The translations under genes were made by a program, and so were the position numbers. Below, one piece after another: positions 25,174 through 33,947 of a DNA stretch of 64,000 nt. Within the stretch, counting starts at the first letter, position 1. Each line of letters starts with the position of its first letter. The DNA comes from an uncultured Clostridia bacterium. GTDB taxonomy: Bacteria; Bacillota; Clostridia; Lachnospirales; CAG-274. Location: positions 1-64,000 of the forward strand of contig CANQDF010000011.1 of assembly GCA_947591605.1 (NCBI GenBank). The letters run 5' to 3'. The notes below the pieces were generated by a model. The model worked only from the letters and a program-made list of their open reading frames with translations, did not search any database and was not told the origin of the DNA.

Positions 25174-26957
25174 TGGGCGCCAAGATATGCCTTGTCGGCA
25201 ACCCCAATACAGGCAAAAGCACAGTTTTTAACCTGCTTACGGGTATGCGTCAGCATACGGGCAACTGGTCGGGCAAGACGGTAGGCAGTGCGGAGGGCAG
25301 CTTTGTTTACGGCGGAAAAAGCATGGATGTGGTGGATCTGCCCGGCATATATTCCCTGAACCCCATATCCGAGGATGAACGCTATGCGGTAGATTTTTTG
25401 AGCAGGGACGATATAGATACGGTAGTTGTTGTGCTTGATGCCACCTGTCTGGAGCGCAACCTTATACTTGCGCTGCAGGTGATAGACTGTGCCGAAAAGG
25501 CAATTGTATGCGTAAACCTTATGGACGAGGCAAGGCGCAAGAATATAGGCGTTGACCTTGAGGTGCTGCACAGGGAGCTGGGCGTAAGAGTGATAGGCAC
25601 CTCGGCAGGCACGGGAGAGGGTATAGGCGAGCTGAAAAAGGCGATTTATGAGGGCGGCAGCAGATGTGTACACAGCAGCGGAGGCGCCGCATTTTCCGAA
25701 AGAGCGGAGGAGATATATAAAAAGGCGGTCGACTACGGCTGCGATGTGTACAATTGTCTGGACAGAAAAATAGACCGTATAGTTATGGGTGTATGGGGCC
25801 TGCCTATTATGCTTGCTTTGCTCGGCGTTATTTTTTATATTACGGTTGAGGGAGCCAATATCCCGTCGGCGTTTTTAAGCAGCTGTTTTGCTGCGGCGGA
25901 GAGCCGTCTGTGGGAGCTTTCGGGCTTTATGCCGCTGTTTTTAAGGGGGCTTTTGATAAGGGGGCTTTTCAGGACGGTTGGCTGGGTGGTATCGGTGATG
26001 CTGCCTCCCATGGCGGTATTTTTTCCGCTTTTTACCCTGCTGGAGGATGTGGGCTATCTGCCAAGGATAGCCTTTGTACTGGACAGGTTTTTCAAGCGTG
26101 CGGGCGCCCACGGCAAAATGGTGCTTACCATATGTATGGGCTTTGGCTGCAACGCAGTGGGCGTAACGGCTGCACGCATTATAGAATCCCCTCGGGAAAG
26201 GCTTATAGCCATACTTACAAACAGCTTTGTACCCTGCAACGGCAGATTTCCGTCAATTATAATGCTGGCGGCGATATTTACGGCGGGGGCGGGCAGTATG
26301 TCGGGGCTGGGCATTACGGCAGCGGTGCTGGCAGCCGTTTCGGCAAGCGTGATCATAAGCCTTGCTGCGTCCATGCTGCTCAGCAGGACTGTGCTGAAGG
26401 GTGTTCCTTCATCCTTTGTTCTGGAACTGCCGCCGTACCGCAAGCCGCATATTTTGGGCATACTCTACAGGAGCCTTGTTGACAGGACGATGTTTGTATT
26501 CGGCAGGGCTGTTGCGGTAGCGGCGCCTGCCGGGGCTTTGATATGGCTTTTGCAAAATATTCACATAGGCGGCGGAAGCCTCATATTTTATATATCGGAT
26601 GCTCTGGAGCCGCTCGGCAGATTTATGGGTATGGACGGAAAACTGCTTACCGCCTTTATACTTGGCATGCCCGCAAACGAAATAGTGCTTCCGCTTGCGG
26701 CTATGTGCTACTCGGGCGGCAGCTATATAACGGATATCGAAAGCACGGCATCGTTTGCGCAGCTGCTTTGCTCAAACGGATGGACGATAAAGACAGCAGT
26801 ATGCACGCTTGTTTTTACGCTTTGCCATTTTCCGTGTACAACTACTTTGCTGACTGTAAAAAAGGAAACGGGCAGCCTTAAATGGACGGCTGCGGCGTTT
26901 TTGCTGCCGCTTGTGACGGGTATATTACTGTGCGGAATAATAAATTTTATCTTTTGA
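25173..26957 (+). CDS. feoB: Ferrous iron transporter B (GTPase and permease)
   Basis: 594 residues. The G domain has GNPNTGKST, DLPGIYSL and NLMDEA. The membrane domain has two gate repeats (GFGCNAVGVTAARII and LGMPANEIVLPLA) and ends in a hydrophobic helix. It imports Fe2+ in anaerobic conditions. It is somewhat shorter than many FeoB proteins (often 650-750) but both gates are present. No FeoC gene follows; a perfect palindromic terminator does. Confidence 0.94.
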   Translation: MGAKICLVGNPNTGKSTVFNLLTGMRQHTGNWSGKTVGSAEGSFVYGGKSMDVVDLPGIYSLNPISEDERYAVDFLSRDDIDTVVVVLDATCLERNLILALQVIDCAEKAIVCVNLMDEARRKNIGVDLEVLHRELGVRVIGTSAGTGEGIGELKKAIYEGGSRCVHSSGGAAFSERAEEIYKKAVDYGCDVYNCLDRKIDRIVMGVWGLPIMLALLGVIFYITVEGANIPSAFLSSCFAAAESRLWELSGFMPLFLRGLLIRGLFRTVGWVVSVMLPPMAVFFPLFTLLEDVGYLPRIAFVLDRFFKRAGAHGKMVLTICMGFGCNAVGVTAARIIESPRERLIAILTNSFVPCNGRFPSIIMLAAIFTAGAGSMSGLGITAAVLAAVSASVIISLAASMLLSRTVLKGVPSSFVLELPPYRKPHILGILYRSLVDRTMFVFGRAVAVAAPAGALIWLLQNIHIGGGSLIFYISDALEPLGRFMGMDGKLLTAFILGMPANEIVLPLAAMCYSGGSYITDIESTASFAQLLCSNGWTIKTAVCTLVFTLCHFPCTTTLLTVKKETGSLKWTAAAFLLPLVTGILLCGIINFIF

Positions 26958-26960
26958 TCT

Positions 26961-27140
26961 TGAATGAAATGCCGGCCGGCATTTCATTCAGTTTTTTTAC
27001 AATGAATAAAGAGCCTCGTGCCTCCCGATGGTCGGCGACTCGCTCTTTTCCTCGGACGGGCAAAGCCCGTCCTGCGGATATTAGTCTGCGACGCCAAAGT
27101 TACTTGAAAATATCTTACAAGTAACCTTATCCCAAATTTT
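26961..27140 (+). repeat. Structured repeat, copy A (also feoB terminator)
   Basis: Starts with a perfect 30-base palindrome (26961-26990) followed by T7, then stems AAAGAG...CTCTTT (27008-27013 with 27043-27048), GGACGGGC/GCCCGTCC (27054-27061 with 27065-27072) and GTTACTTG/CAAGTAAC (27099-27106 with 27118-27125). The same order is found in copies at 33.6 kb (inverted) and, partly, at 42 kb. Confidence 0.8.
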
Positions 27141-27242
27141 GCTTTTTATAGCTTTGCAGAAATCGCTTATTTTGCTTTTTGCGGGCGTATTGCCGCAGCG
27201 TGGAATATTTGTCGGCCGAATATAAAATAGTTAAATCGGTAT

Positions 27243-27271
27243 TTGACATTAAGGCAAATATATTGTAAACT
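27243..27271 (+). promoter_or_regulatory. Promoter of the SGNH-like gene
   Basis: TTGACA (27243-27248), 17-base spacer, TAAACT (27266-27271). Confidence 0.5.
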
Positions 27272-27333
27272 GTTCTTATAGATTCGGTATTGATATATCA
27301 TTGTCAATAATTTTGCGGGGAGGTAAAATTATT

Positions 27334-28452
27334 TTGAAGCTTTTTGGTACTAACGTAAAAAAAGAAAGATATAAAGGTACAATTAAAAAGCCGCAGGAGG
27401 ATATGCTTGAGAGAAGAGTGCTCCTGATAGTTGCGGTTGCTTTTGCGGCGGTGCTTGTATTTGTCGGTGTACATATTTTTATAAGGGGCGGCGCCGTGGA
27501 TGAAAACACCGTTAAATATGTTTCCCTCACCAATGCGGAAACGGGCAGCAAGGAGGTATACGGTGCAGGCAGCGATCACCTGGGCAACGTTACAAATATC
27601 AACGGTCTGAGGCCCATATCCTGCTATGGCGACAGCTTTGCCAATACCCCCGATGATTCGTCCATATCGTATCCGGGCGTGCTTTCGGTACTGGCACAGC
27701 GCACGGTTTACAATGTGGCAACAAACAGCGACACTATTTATGAAACCGCTGCAAGGCAGGGAGGCGTGCCTGCCGAGGTATCTCCGTTTATAATACCGCC
27801 TTCAAAATCCTCAACAGAGGTGCTTGTGCGCAACATAGACGGCAGAAACCTTATGTTTGATTTTTCAAAGAACGGCGGCCTTAATCCCTGTGTTATACAG
27901 GGCGTTGAGGGGCTTTTGTCACTTATTGACGACAAATATTATTTTACCCGTGCGGACAGCGGCGAGGAAACGCTTGTGCTTAACCCCACAACCGTTGAGA
28001 GCCGTGCAATGCAGCTGCGCAGGAATGATATAAGCGTATTTTTCCTGGGTGATGACGAAATATTCAAAACCCCGGAGGAGGCGGTGGAGATATACCGCAA
28101 AATGGTGGATTATCTCGATGAGGACAACAAAAGCTATATCGTTGTAGGCCCCATCAAGGGTGATGTTGCCGTGCTTGATGCGGCAAACAAGGCTCTTGCC
28201 GAGGAGTTTGGCGAAAATTATCTCGACCTGCGCAATTATCTGCTTACGGAGGCGGACGAAAACCTTAATATAACCCTTTCCGAGGATGACAGAATACTTG
28301 CCGAAAACGGCATAGTGCCTTATGTTTATTTCCTTGAATCCGATTTTTTGAGTATACAGGGCGCCGATGCCGTAGGCTCAGCTATATATGAAAAGCTCAA
28401 TTCGCTAAATTATTTTACGGATGCGATAGATACAAACAAAAACAATAAATAA
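27334..28452 (+). CDS. Membrane-anchored SGNH-hydrolase-like protein
   Basis: 372 residues from TTG 27334 (GGGGAGG 10 bases upstream). One membrane helix (about 30-50, VLLIVAVAFAAVLVFVGV), then an extracellular domain with CYGDSFAN, which matches SGNH block I with the nucleophilic Ser. The C-terminal segment where block V (D-x-x-H) belongs reads SDFLSIQGADAVG, with no His. So it is either a divergent esterase or an inactive relative. No operon partner is seen. Confidence 0.65.
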   Translation: MKLFGTNVKKERYKGTIKKPQEDMLERRVLLIVAVAFAAVLVFVGVHIFIRGGAVDENTVKYVSLTNAETGSKEVYGAGSDHLGNVTNINGLRPISCYGDSFANTPDDSSISYPGVLSVLAQRTVYNVATNSDTIYETAARQGGVPAEVSPFIIPPSKSSTEVLVRNIDGRNLMFDFSKNGGLNPCVIQGVEGLLSLIDDKYYFTRADSGEETLVLNPTTVESRAMQLRRNDISVFFLGDDEIFKTPEEAVEIYRKMVDYLDEDNKSYIVVGPIKGDVAVLDAANKALAEEFGENYLDLRNYLLTEADENLNITLSEDDRILAENGIVPYVYFLESDFLSIQGADAVGSAIYEKLNSLNYFTDAIDTNKNNK

Positions 28453-28480
28453 AATGCAGCTAAGGCATACCCGACAGAAT

Positions 28481-28540
28481 GCAGGAAATGTGCGCATTTC
28501 CTGCAAATTAAGGCATATCCGATGGGGGTATGCCTTTTTT
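28481..28540 (+). terminator. Tandem hairpins, the second an intrinsic terminator
   Basis: First a 10-bp hairpin (28481-28490 with 28495-28504), then an 11-bp stem (28510-28520 with 28526-28536) with T6. GGCATA-type arms also occur 5' of the first hairpin (28463-28470). Confidence 0.8.
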
Positions 28541-28579
28541 ATGCGGAAAAGCGGTGCGGTATTTTTTATATTTTAGTAC

Positions 28580-28608
28580 TTGACATTACACAGTAGTTGG
28601 TGTAATAT
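28580..28608 (+). promoter_or_regulatory. padR promoter with embedded operator
   Basis: TTGACA (28580-28585), 17-base spacer, TAATAT (28603-28608). The spacer is filled by a perfect 7-8-7 dyad, ATTACAC (28585-28591) and GTGTAAT (28600-28606), a likely autorepressor site for the PadR protein encoded next. Confidence 0.7.
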
Positions 28609-28661
28609 TGTATTACGATAAAAAAACATTTATCTTTTACTATAAAGGCGGTGAACATTTT

Positions 28662-28985
28662 TTGAATGCTCAGTTTAAAAAGGGTGTGCTTGAGCTTATT
28701 GTGCTTGTGTCGGTCACGCAAAAGGATATGTACGGCTACGAGCTTGTTTCCGAGGTATCAAAGGTGATAGATGTAAACGAGGGCACTATTTACCCCCTGC
28801 TCAAAAGGCTTACAAACGAGCACTATTTTGAAACCTATTTAAAGGAGTCTACGGAGGGGCCTCCCCGCAAGTACTATCATCTTACAATAAGCGGCAAGCT
28901 TTACAAGGATAAGCTAAGGGCGGAATGGGAGGAGTTTGCGCAAAAGGTAAGCGCATTTTTAAAGGAGAGTGATACTGATGAATAA
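28662..28985 (+). CDS. PadR-family transcriptional regulator
   Basis: 107 residues from TTG 28662 (AAGGCGGTG upstream). It begins MNAQFKKGVLELIVL, followed by the winged helix (YGYELVSEV, EGTIYPLLKRL, PPRKYYHLT). PadR proteins usually repress their own operon. The stop codon overlaps the start of the HAAS-domain gene. The dyad in the promoter is its probable binding site. Confidence 0.92.
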   Translation: MNAQFKKGVLELIVLVSVTQKDMYGYELVSEVSKVIDVNEGTIYPLLKRLTNEHYFETYLKESTEGPPRKYYHLTISGKLYKDKLRAEWEEFAQKVSAFLKESDTDE

Positions 28986-29697
28986 AAATGAATTTATGCA
29001 ATATCTCGAGGCACGCATCTCCGTACTTAACAAAAAGGAGAGAGAGGACATAATTCAGGAGTATTCCCAGCATATAGATATGAAGGTAAGGTCGGGCCTT
29101 ACGGAATACGAGGCAATAAAGGACTTTGGCGACCTCAGAGAGTTTGTTGACGAGATACTTGAGGCATATAACATAGACCCCGATTATATGTCGGGCGACA
29201 AGGCGGAATATACGCAGGAAAGCCCTGTACATAAGGCGGCAGGCGGTATAAGAAAAATTGCGGATAAGCTTATCTCTGCATTGTGCTTTGCGCCTAAGCA
29301 GCTTAAAAGGCTGTGGCTGTACAGTGCGGAAAGGTTAAAGAGCCTCCGACCCAAAGAGGGTACACAGACCGAGGAAAACAGTTTGGGCAAGCCTAAAACG
29401 GGCGTTTTTGGCAGACTGCTTCAATGTATGTCAAGCCTTGTAAAATTTATCTTTCATACGGCGTGGAGAGCTGTTGTGTTTATTTTTTATATATCGGTGA
29501 TTGCGGGGCTCGGTTTTTTGTTTGCCTTGCTTGTGCCTGCCATAGTGTTTACGGCATTTACCCTTGTATTTTTGGTTACGGGTTATCCCGCAGCAGGCAT
29601 ATTTATGGTAAGCGTGGGTTTTTGCCTTTGTACCCTTACATTTGGGCTTATCGTTTTTAAGCTTGTTTTTAAAAGAGAAAGGAGGGAGGGCATATGA
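28978..29697 (+). CDS. HAAS/DUF1700-domain membrane protein
   Basis: 239 residues. The N-terminal 80 residues are the HAAS helical domain (MNKNEFMQYLEARI ... KEREDIIQEYSQHI ... GDLREFVDEIL). The C-terminal third has two or three membrane helices (from about 150). The PadR-HAAS pair is a common Firmicutes module linked to envelope or antimicrobial stress. ATG 28978 lies inside the padR end. Confidence 0.85.
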   Translation: MNKNEFMQYLEARISVLNKKEREDIIQEYSQHIDMKVRSGLTEYEAIKDFGDLREFVDEILEAYNIDPDYMSGDKAEYTQESPVHKAAGGIRKIADKLISALCFAPKQLKRLWLYSAERLKSLRPKEGTQTEENSLGKPKTGVFGRLLQCMSSLVKFIFHTAWRAVVFIFYISVIAGLGFLFALLVPAIVFTAFTLVFLVTGYPAAGIFMVSVGFCLCTLTFGLIVFKLVFKRERREGI

Positions 29698-30530
29698 AGC
29701 TTTTTAACTATAAAATTCTTGCGGCAGGCTTTCTGTCGGGGCTGATAATAATGGGCGCAGGCGCAGGCGTGGGCTTTATGGAGCTAAGGTCTATGACCTT
29801 TTGCGGAACCAAGGAGGTCAAGCCCAAAAATCTTGAAAACGAGATGGAAAAAACGGTAGAAGCAAATATCTCGGGCATGGATAAGGTGTTCTATTACAGT
29901 GACAACATCACTATAGCTGCGGATGAAAGCCTTGACGGCAATACGGTGAGGGCCTCGGCAAAGTCTTACTGCGGCGGCATACAGCTTTCCTTTTTGCAGC
30001 AGAACAATCTCCTCAATACCTCCGACGGACACATATCAATAGGAAAATATATGGATATGGAAACCTTTTGCTATAATACATCGGGTCTTGAATTTGAAAC
30101 ATTTAAGGAGTTTATAAGCGATATAAAGCAGCGCAAGATTTATGACTACACAAGCCCCAAGGAGGAGATAACGGTAAGCGTGGCTCCCGAAAATGTTGAT
30201 AAATTTCAAAGGCTCCCCGATTATTACAGGCATATAGAGCTGCCCTTTACCCCCGAGGAGGGAACGGATATATATTATGACGAGGGTGCGGGAGAGTACT
30301 ATACACCGGAGGACAACGGCAGGAGGGTGCTGTATCCCGTATATGAGGAGGAAACGGCTTCGGATGAAACCATTAAGACCCGTGTGATAGATATGAGCGA
30401 AGTACAGCCCGATACGGAGGGTGCCGAGCCGGATATTTCGGGTGCGGAAGAGCGATATTCGTATTCATACTCAGAGCCCGTGCAGCCGGTACCGGATGTA
30501 CCGCAAGAGGTAATAGTACCGGAGGCGTAA
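29694..30530 (+). CDS. Membrane-anchored protein of unknown function in the PadR-HAAS operon
   Basis: 278 residues. N-terminal anchor (about 5-28, YKILAAGFLSGLIIMGAGAGVG), then an extracellular domain of about 170 residues with alternating beta-like segments. In other PadR-HAAS operons the third gene is often a DUF4097-type beta-helical protein; here I cannot see that repeat clearly. The last 90 residues are acidic, Tyr- and Pro-rich and probably disordered (YSYSYSEPVQPVPDVPQEV). Starts 4 bases inside the preceding gene. Confidence 0.6.
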   Translation: MKLFNYKILAAGFLSGLIIMGAGAGVGFMELRSMTFCGTKEVKPKNLENEMEKTVEANISGMDKVFYYSDNITIAADESLDGNTVRASAKSYCGGIQLSFLQQNNLLNTSDGHISIGKYMDMETFCYNTSGLEFETFKEFISDIKQRKIYDYTSPKEEITVSVAPENVDKFQRLPDYYRHIELPFTPEEGTDIYYDEGAGEYYTPEDNGRRVLYPVYEEETASDETIKTRVIDMSEVQPDTEGAEPDISGAEERYSYSYSEPVQPVPDVPQEVIVPEA

Positions 30531-30597
30531 AGCAGTAATAAAACGGTAAAAACCGTGAGTTGTTCATTTAAACCGACTTTATGGGAGAGTTGTTATT

Positions 30598-31194
30598 ATG
30601 TACAGAATATTATACTCGCTTGCGGATGTAATAGCGGCAGCGGTATTTATAATACCCGTCTTTTGTATATATAAAAGGATATTTATTCACAGTGCCAAGC
30701 AAACAACAGTATATATCATATTCGGTCTTTACCTTGCCGAAGTGCTTTCGCTCGTAGGGTTTCCGGATATAAGAGGGCTTACGGTGGATCCGACGGTAAA
30801 CCCTATCCCGTTTGCGGATATGGTATACGATCTTGCCAATGCTGCATTAAATGTGCTTTTATTTATACCGTTTGGCTTTTTCCTGCCGATATTATGGGAT
30901 AGCTTCCGGAGCTTAAAAAAGGCTGCGGCAGCGGGAGCTGTTACAGCGGGCGTTATTGAGGTATCGCAGATATTCACATACAGAACTACGGATATAAACG
31001 ATCTTATCACAAATGTTATTGGTACGGTCATCGGATATTTTGCCGCAAAATGTATTACAAAAAATTTTTCAAGGCTTGATCCGTCTGATGCAAAAAGCAA
31101 AGATCTTTACATTATATGTGTGACCGTTGTCATCGTAATGTTTTTAATGAAACCTTTTGTGTCATCAATGTTATCGGGCTTTTTGTACCGATAG
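30598..31194 (+). CDS. VanZ-family membrane protein
   Basis: 198 residues with four to five membrane helices and the VanZ signature: NPIPFADM, NVLLFIPFGFFLP, EVSQIFTYRTTDINDLITNVIGTVIGY. VanZ itself raises teicoplanin resistance, but most homologues have unknown roles in the envelope. GGGAGAG precedes ATG 30598. It follows the PadR-HAAS genes by 67 bases and may belong to that operon. Confidence 0.85.
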   Translation: MYRILYSLADVIAAAVFIIPVFCIYKRIFIHSAKQTTVYIIFGLYLAEVLSLVGFPDIRGLTVDPTVNPIPFADMVYDLANAALNVLLFIPFGFFLPILWDSFRSLKKAAAAGAVTAGVIEVSQIFTYRTTDINDLITNVIGTVIGYFAAKCITKNFSRLDPSDAKSKDLYIICVTVVIVMFLMKPFVSSMLSGFLYR

Positions 31195-31427
31195 GTTTTT
31201 TAAAAATTCGGCTCCGACCTTTTATGGTTTAATTAAATATATCACCAAACACCGTTAAAGCGCCAATGTCGGAGCACATACCGACAGAGATGGTTATTTA
31301 CTAATCGGATTGTTGTATTATATTTTGGAAATATGGCTTTTTTTCATAAAAAAACACCGATATGACAAACGACAATATACCTCAAATAATTTTTTTTGGA
31401 AAATCTGTAAAAAATATAAATGCACTA
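31195..31427. other. Intergenic region before kdgK
   Basis: AT-rich, no ORF that I can support. An 8-bp inverted repeat GCTCCGAC/GTCGGAGC (31211-31218 with 31268-31275) spans 49 bases; its role is unclear. Confidence 0.35.
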
Positions 31428-31456
31428 TTGAAAAACTTATGTGCATATGTTATAAT
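31428..31456 (+). promoter_or_regulatory. kdgK-kduI promoter
   Basis: TTGAAA (31428-31433), 17-base spacer, perfect TATAAT (31451-31456). No cre-like palindrome is evident nearby. Confidence 0.75.
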
Positions 31457-31513
31457 TTTACATAGAGATTATGGCTTACATAATTAAATAATTAACCAAG
31501 GAGGATTATTAAA

Positions 31514-32548
31514 ATGAGCAAAATTGTAACTATGGGCGAGATCATGCTCAGGCTTTCCACACCTAACAACGAAAAGTTTATCCAGGCTGACGAGTTTGAT
31601 ATCAACTACGGCGGCGGCGAGGCTAACGTAGCTGTTTCTTTGGCAAATTACGGTCATGATGCTGAGTTTGTTACCGCTGTACCCGCTAACCCTATCGGTG
31701 AGTGTGCAGTTGCTGCCCTCAGAAAATACAATGTAGAAACAAAGCACATCGTTAGGAGCGGTGAGAGGCTCGGTATCTACTATCTTGAAACAGGCGCATC
31801 CATGAGAGCTTCAAACGTTGTATACGACAGGGCTCATTCCTCTATCGCTACGGCAACTGCCGACCAGTTCGATTTTGACGCTATCTTTGAGGGTGCCGAC
31901 TGGTTCCACTTCACAGGCATTACACCTGCCGTATCCGATGCTGCCGCAGAACTTACAGAGGCTGCTCTTAAGGCTGCAAAGGCTAAGGGCGTTACGGTTT
32001 CCTGTGACCTTAACTTCCGTAAAAAGCTCTGGTCGTCGGAAAAGGCTCAGAAGGTCATGACAAACCTTATGCAGTATGTTGATGTTTGTATCGGCAACGA
32101 GGAGGATGCTGAAAAGGTTCTCGGCTTCAAGCCCGGCAATACTGACGTAACAAGCGGCGAGCTTGAGATGGCAGGTTATGTTGACATCTTCAACCAGATG
32201 TGCGACAAGTTCGGCTTCAAGTATGTTATCAGCTCACTCAGAGAGAGCTTTTCGGCTTCTCACAACGGTTGGTCGGCTTGTATCATGGACGGCAAGACAA
32301 GAGAGTTCTATCGTTCAAGAAGATATGAGATCAATCCTATTGTTGACCGTGTAGGCGGCGGCGACTCCTTTGCGGGCGGTCTTATCTGCGGTCTGCTCGA
32401 CCACGGCGATGACATGAAGGCAGCTATCGAATATGCTGTTGCGGCTTCCGCTCTCAAGCACACAATACCGGGCGACTTCAACCTTGTTACCCGTGCAGAT
32501 GTTGAGGCACTTGCAGGCGGCGACGGTTCGGGCCGTGTTCAGAGATAA
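31514..32548 (+). CDS. kdgK: 2-keto-3-deoxygluconate kinase (PfkB family)
   Basis: 344 residues. PfkB features are INYGGGEANVAVSLA (sugar contact) and DRVGGGDSFAGG (anion hole and catalytic Asp). It phosphorylates KDG, the common product of pectin and uronate breakdown, to KDPG. Identity as KDG kinase rather than fructokinase rests on the GGGEANVA motif and the following kduI gene. AAGGAGG precedes the ATG. No KDPG aldolase gene is nearby. Confidence 0.87.
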   Translation: MSKIVTMGEIMLRLSTPNNEKFIQADEFDINYGGGEANVAVSLANYGHDAEFVTAVPANPIGECAVAALRKYNVETKHIVRSGERLGIYYLETGASMRASNVVYDRAHSSIATATADQFDFDAIFEGADWFHFTGITPAVSDAAAELTEAALKAAKAKGVTVSCDLNFRKKLWSSEKAQKVMTNLMQYVDVCIGNEEDAEKVLGFKPGNTDVTSGELEMAGYVDIFNQMCDKFGFKYVISSLRESFSASHNGWSACIMDGKTREFYRSRRYEINPIVDRVGGGDSFAGGLICGLLDHGDDMKAAIEYAVAASALKHTIPGDFNLVTRADVEALAGGDGSGRVQR

Positions 32549-32558
32549 TTAAAAACCT

Positions 32559-32590
32559 TAAAGGCTGAAGGCTTTTGTTTTCAGCCTTTA
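32559..32590 (+). terminator. Hairpin between kdgK and kduI
   Basis: TAAAGGCTGAA (32559-32569) pairs with TTCAGCCTTTA (32580-32590). The tail is weakly T-rich, so it may be partial termination or processing inside the operon. Confidence 0.6.
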
Positions 32591-32626
32591 ATTTTATCAA
32601 AGCTTTAAATTTGGAGGTATATTACT

Positions 32627-33496
32627 ATGAAACTGGAAACCAGATATACAAACCATTTTGACGATGTCAAGCATTACGATACCGAAACCCTCAGGAAGCA
32701 TTTTCTTGTTGAGGATATTTTTGCACCCGGCGAGATGAAGCTTGTATACAGCCATAACGACAGGATAATCTTTGGCGGTATCACGCCTAATACAGAGGCT
32801 TTAAAGCTGGAGGGCAGCAAGGAGCTTGCCGCAAAGTACTTCCTTGAAAGGCGTGAGCTCGGCGTTATCAATATAGGCGGTGACGGTGTTGTTACCCTTG
32901 ACGGCAAGCAGTACGAGGTAAAGCACTACGATGCTATATATGTGGGTATGGGCGTTAAGGAGATAGCCTTTACCGCTAAGGATGCCGCAAACCCACCTAA
33001 GTTTTATATGATTTCGGGTACGGCGCACAAAACCTATCCTACGGTGCTCATCAACTACGATGATGCAAACCATAAGCCTCTCGGCACCCTTGAGGACTGC
33101 AATAAGAGGACTATCAACCAGTATATCCATGACGAGGTGTTTGCAAGGCTTTCCGCAAGGGACGGCGTTGAGTACGGCAGCTGCCAGATAGCTATGGGTC
33201 TTACCAAACTTGACCCGGGCTCCAACTGGAACACTATGCCATGCCATACGCACGAAAGACGTATGGAGGTTTATCTCTATTTTGATGTGGAGGACGACAA
33301 TGTCGTATTCCATATGATGGGCAAGCCCGATGAAACAAGGCATATCGTTATGAAGAACGAGTCTGCCGTTATCTCCCCAAGCTGGTCCATACACAGCGGC
33401 GTAGGCACAAAGGCTTATACCTTTATCTGGGGTATGGTGGGCGAAAATAAGGACTATGACGATCAAGACTGGCTCAAAACGGGCGACCTTAAGTAA
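32627..33496 (+). CDS. kduI: 5-keto-4-deoxyuronate isomerase
   Basis: 289 residues, cupin-like isomerase. The metal site is seen as CHTHERRMEVY (H-x-H-x4-E) and the later His in SWSIHSGVG. It converts 4-deoxy-L-threo-5-hexosulose uronate, formed from unsaturated galacturonides released by pectate lyase, to 3-deoxy-D-glycero-2,5-hexodiulosonate. The next enzyme (KduD) is not in the window. GGAGG lies before ATG 32627. Confidence 0.95.
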   Translation: MKLETRYTNHFDDVKHYDTETLRKHFLVEDIFAPGEMKLVYSHNDRIIFGGITPNTEALKLEGSKELAAKYFLERRELGVINIGGDGVVTLDGKQYEVKHYDAIYVGMGVKEIAFTAKDAANPPKFYMISGTAHKTYPTVLINYDDANHKPLGTLEDCNKRTINQYIHDEVFARLSARDGVEYGSCQIAMGLTKLDPGSNWNTMPCHTHERRMEVYLYFDVEDDNVVFHMMGKPDETRHIVMKNESAVISPSWSIHSGVGTKAYTFIWGMVGENKDYDDQDWLKTGDLK

Positions 33497-33558
33497 TAGT
33501 ATACGGATGTGTTTAAAGTTGAGGACGTCACAAAACTAAATTTTTCAATAAAAAGTGT

Positions 33559-33836
33559 AATTTGGGATAAGGTTACCTGCAAGATATTTTCAGGTAACTT
33601 TGGCGTCGCAGACTAATATCCGCAGTCAGCGTAATTTTCCCTTTGGGAAAATTAGCGTAACCACGGGGACAGGCTTTGCCTGTCCGAGGAAAAGAGGGAG
33701 TGTCGAGCGATAGCGAGGCACGAATCTCTTTATACTCTGTGAAAAACTGAATGCAGAGGAACTTGCGGGGGTACCCCGCAAGCAAACGAGGTACCCTCGT
33801 TTGTTCCTCGTAAATGCCAACCGGCATTTCATTCAA
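33559..33836 (-). repeat. Structured repeat, copy B (inverted relative to A)
   Basis: Read on the minus strand: outer stem TGAATG/CATTCA (33748-33753 with 33830-33835), GAGGAAC/GTTCCTC (33756-33762 with 33803-33809), two inner hairpins built on GGTACC cores (33762-33782 and 33783-33803), then GGACAGGC/GCCTGTCC (33667-33674 with 33678-33685) and GTTACCTG/CAGGTAAC (33572-33579 with 33591-33598). A 10-bp hairpin (33632-33641 with 33645-33654) is an extra module absent from A. Confidence 0.8.
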
Positions 33837-33868
33837 AGGGGGTGTTGAACAACAACACCCCCTTTTAT
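33835..33868 (+). terminator. Terminator after copy B
   Basis: 13-bp stem (33835-33847 with 33853-33865), 5-base loop, T-rich tail. Confidence 0.8.
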
Positions 33869-33947
33869 ATGTCACTTTTGTTACGAATTTAATTTTTACT
33901 GGAAAAACAGCTTTATATTTGCTATACTGTTGTATGAGGTGATTTTT

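Noticed and set aside
24891-25673. A 260-codon minus-strand frame across feoA and feoB
   Set aside because: feoA and feoB are certain on the plus strand, and the antisense frame has no recognisable features.
30598-31194. Vancomycin/teicoplanin resistance from the VanZ gene
   Set aside because: No vanHAX-type genes are present; most VanZ-family proteins occur outside resistance clusters.
33756-33865. Possible CRISPR-like array in the cluster of short palindromes
   Set aside because: The units differ in sequence and spacing and form nested stems; there is no constant repeat with unique spacers, and no cas genes.
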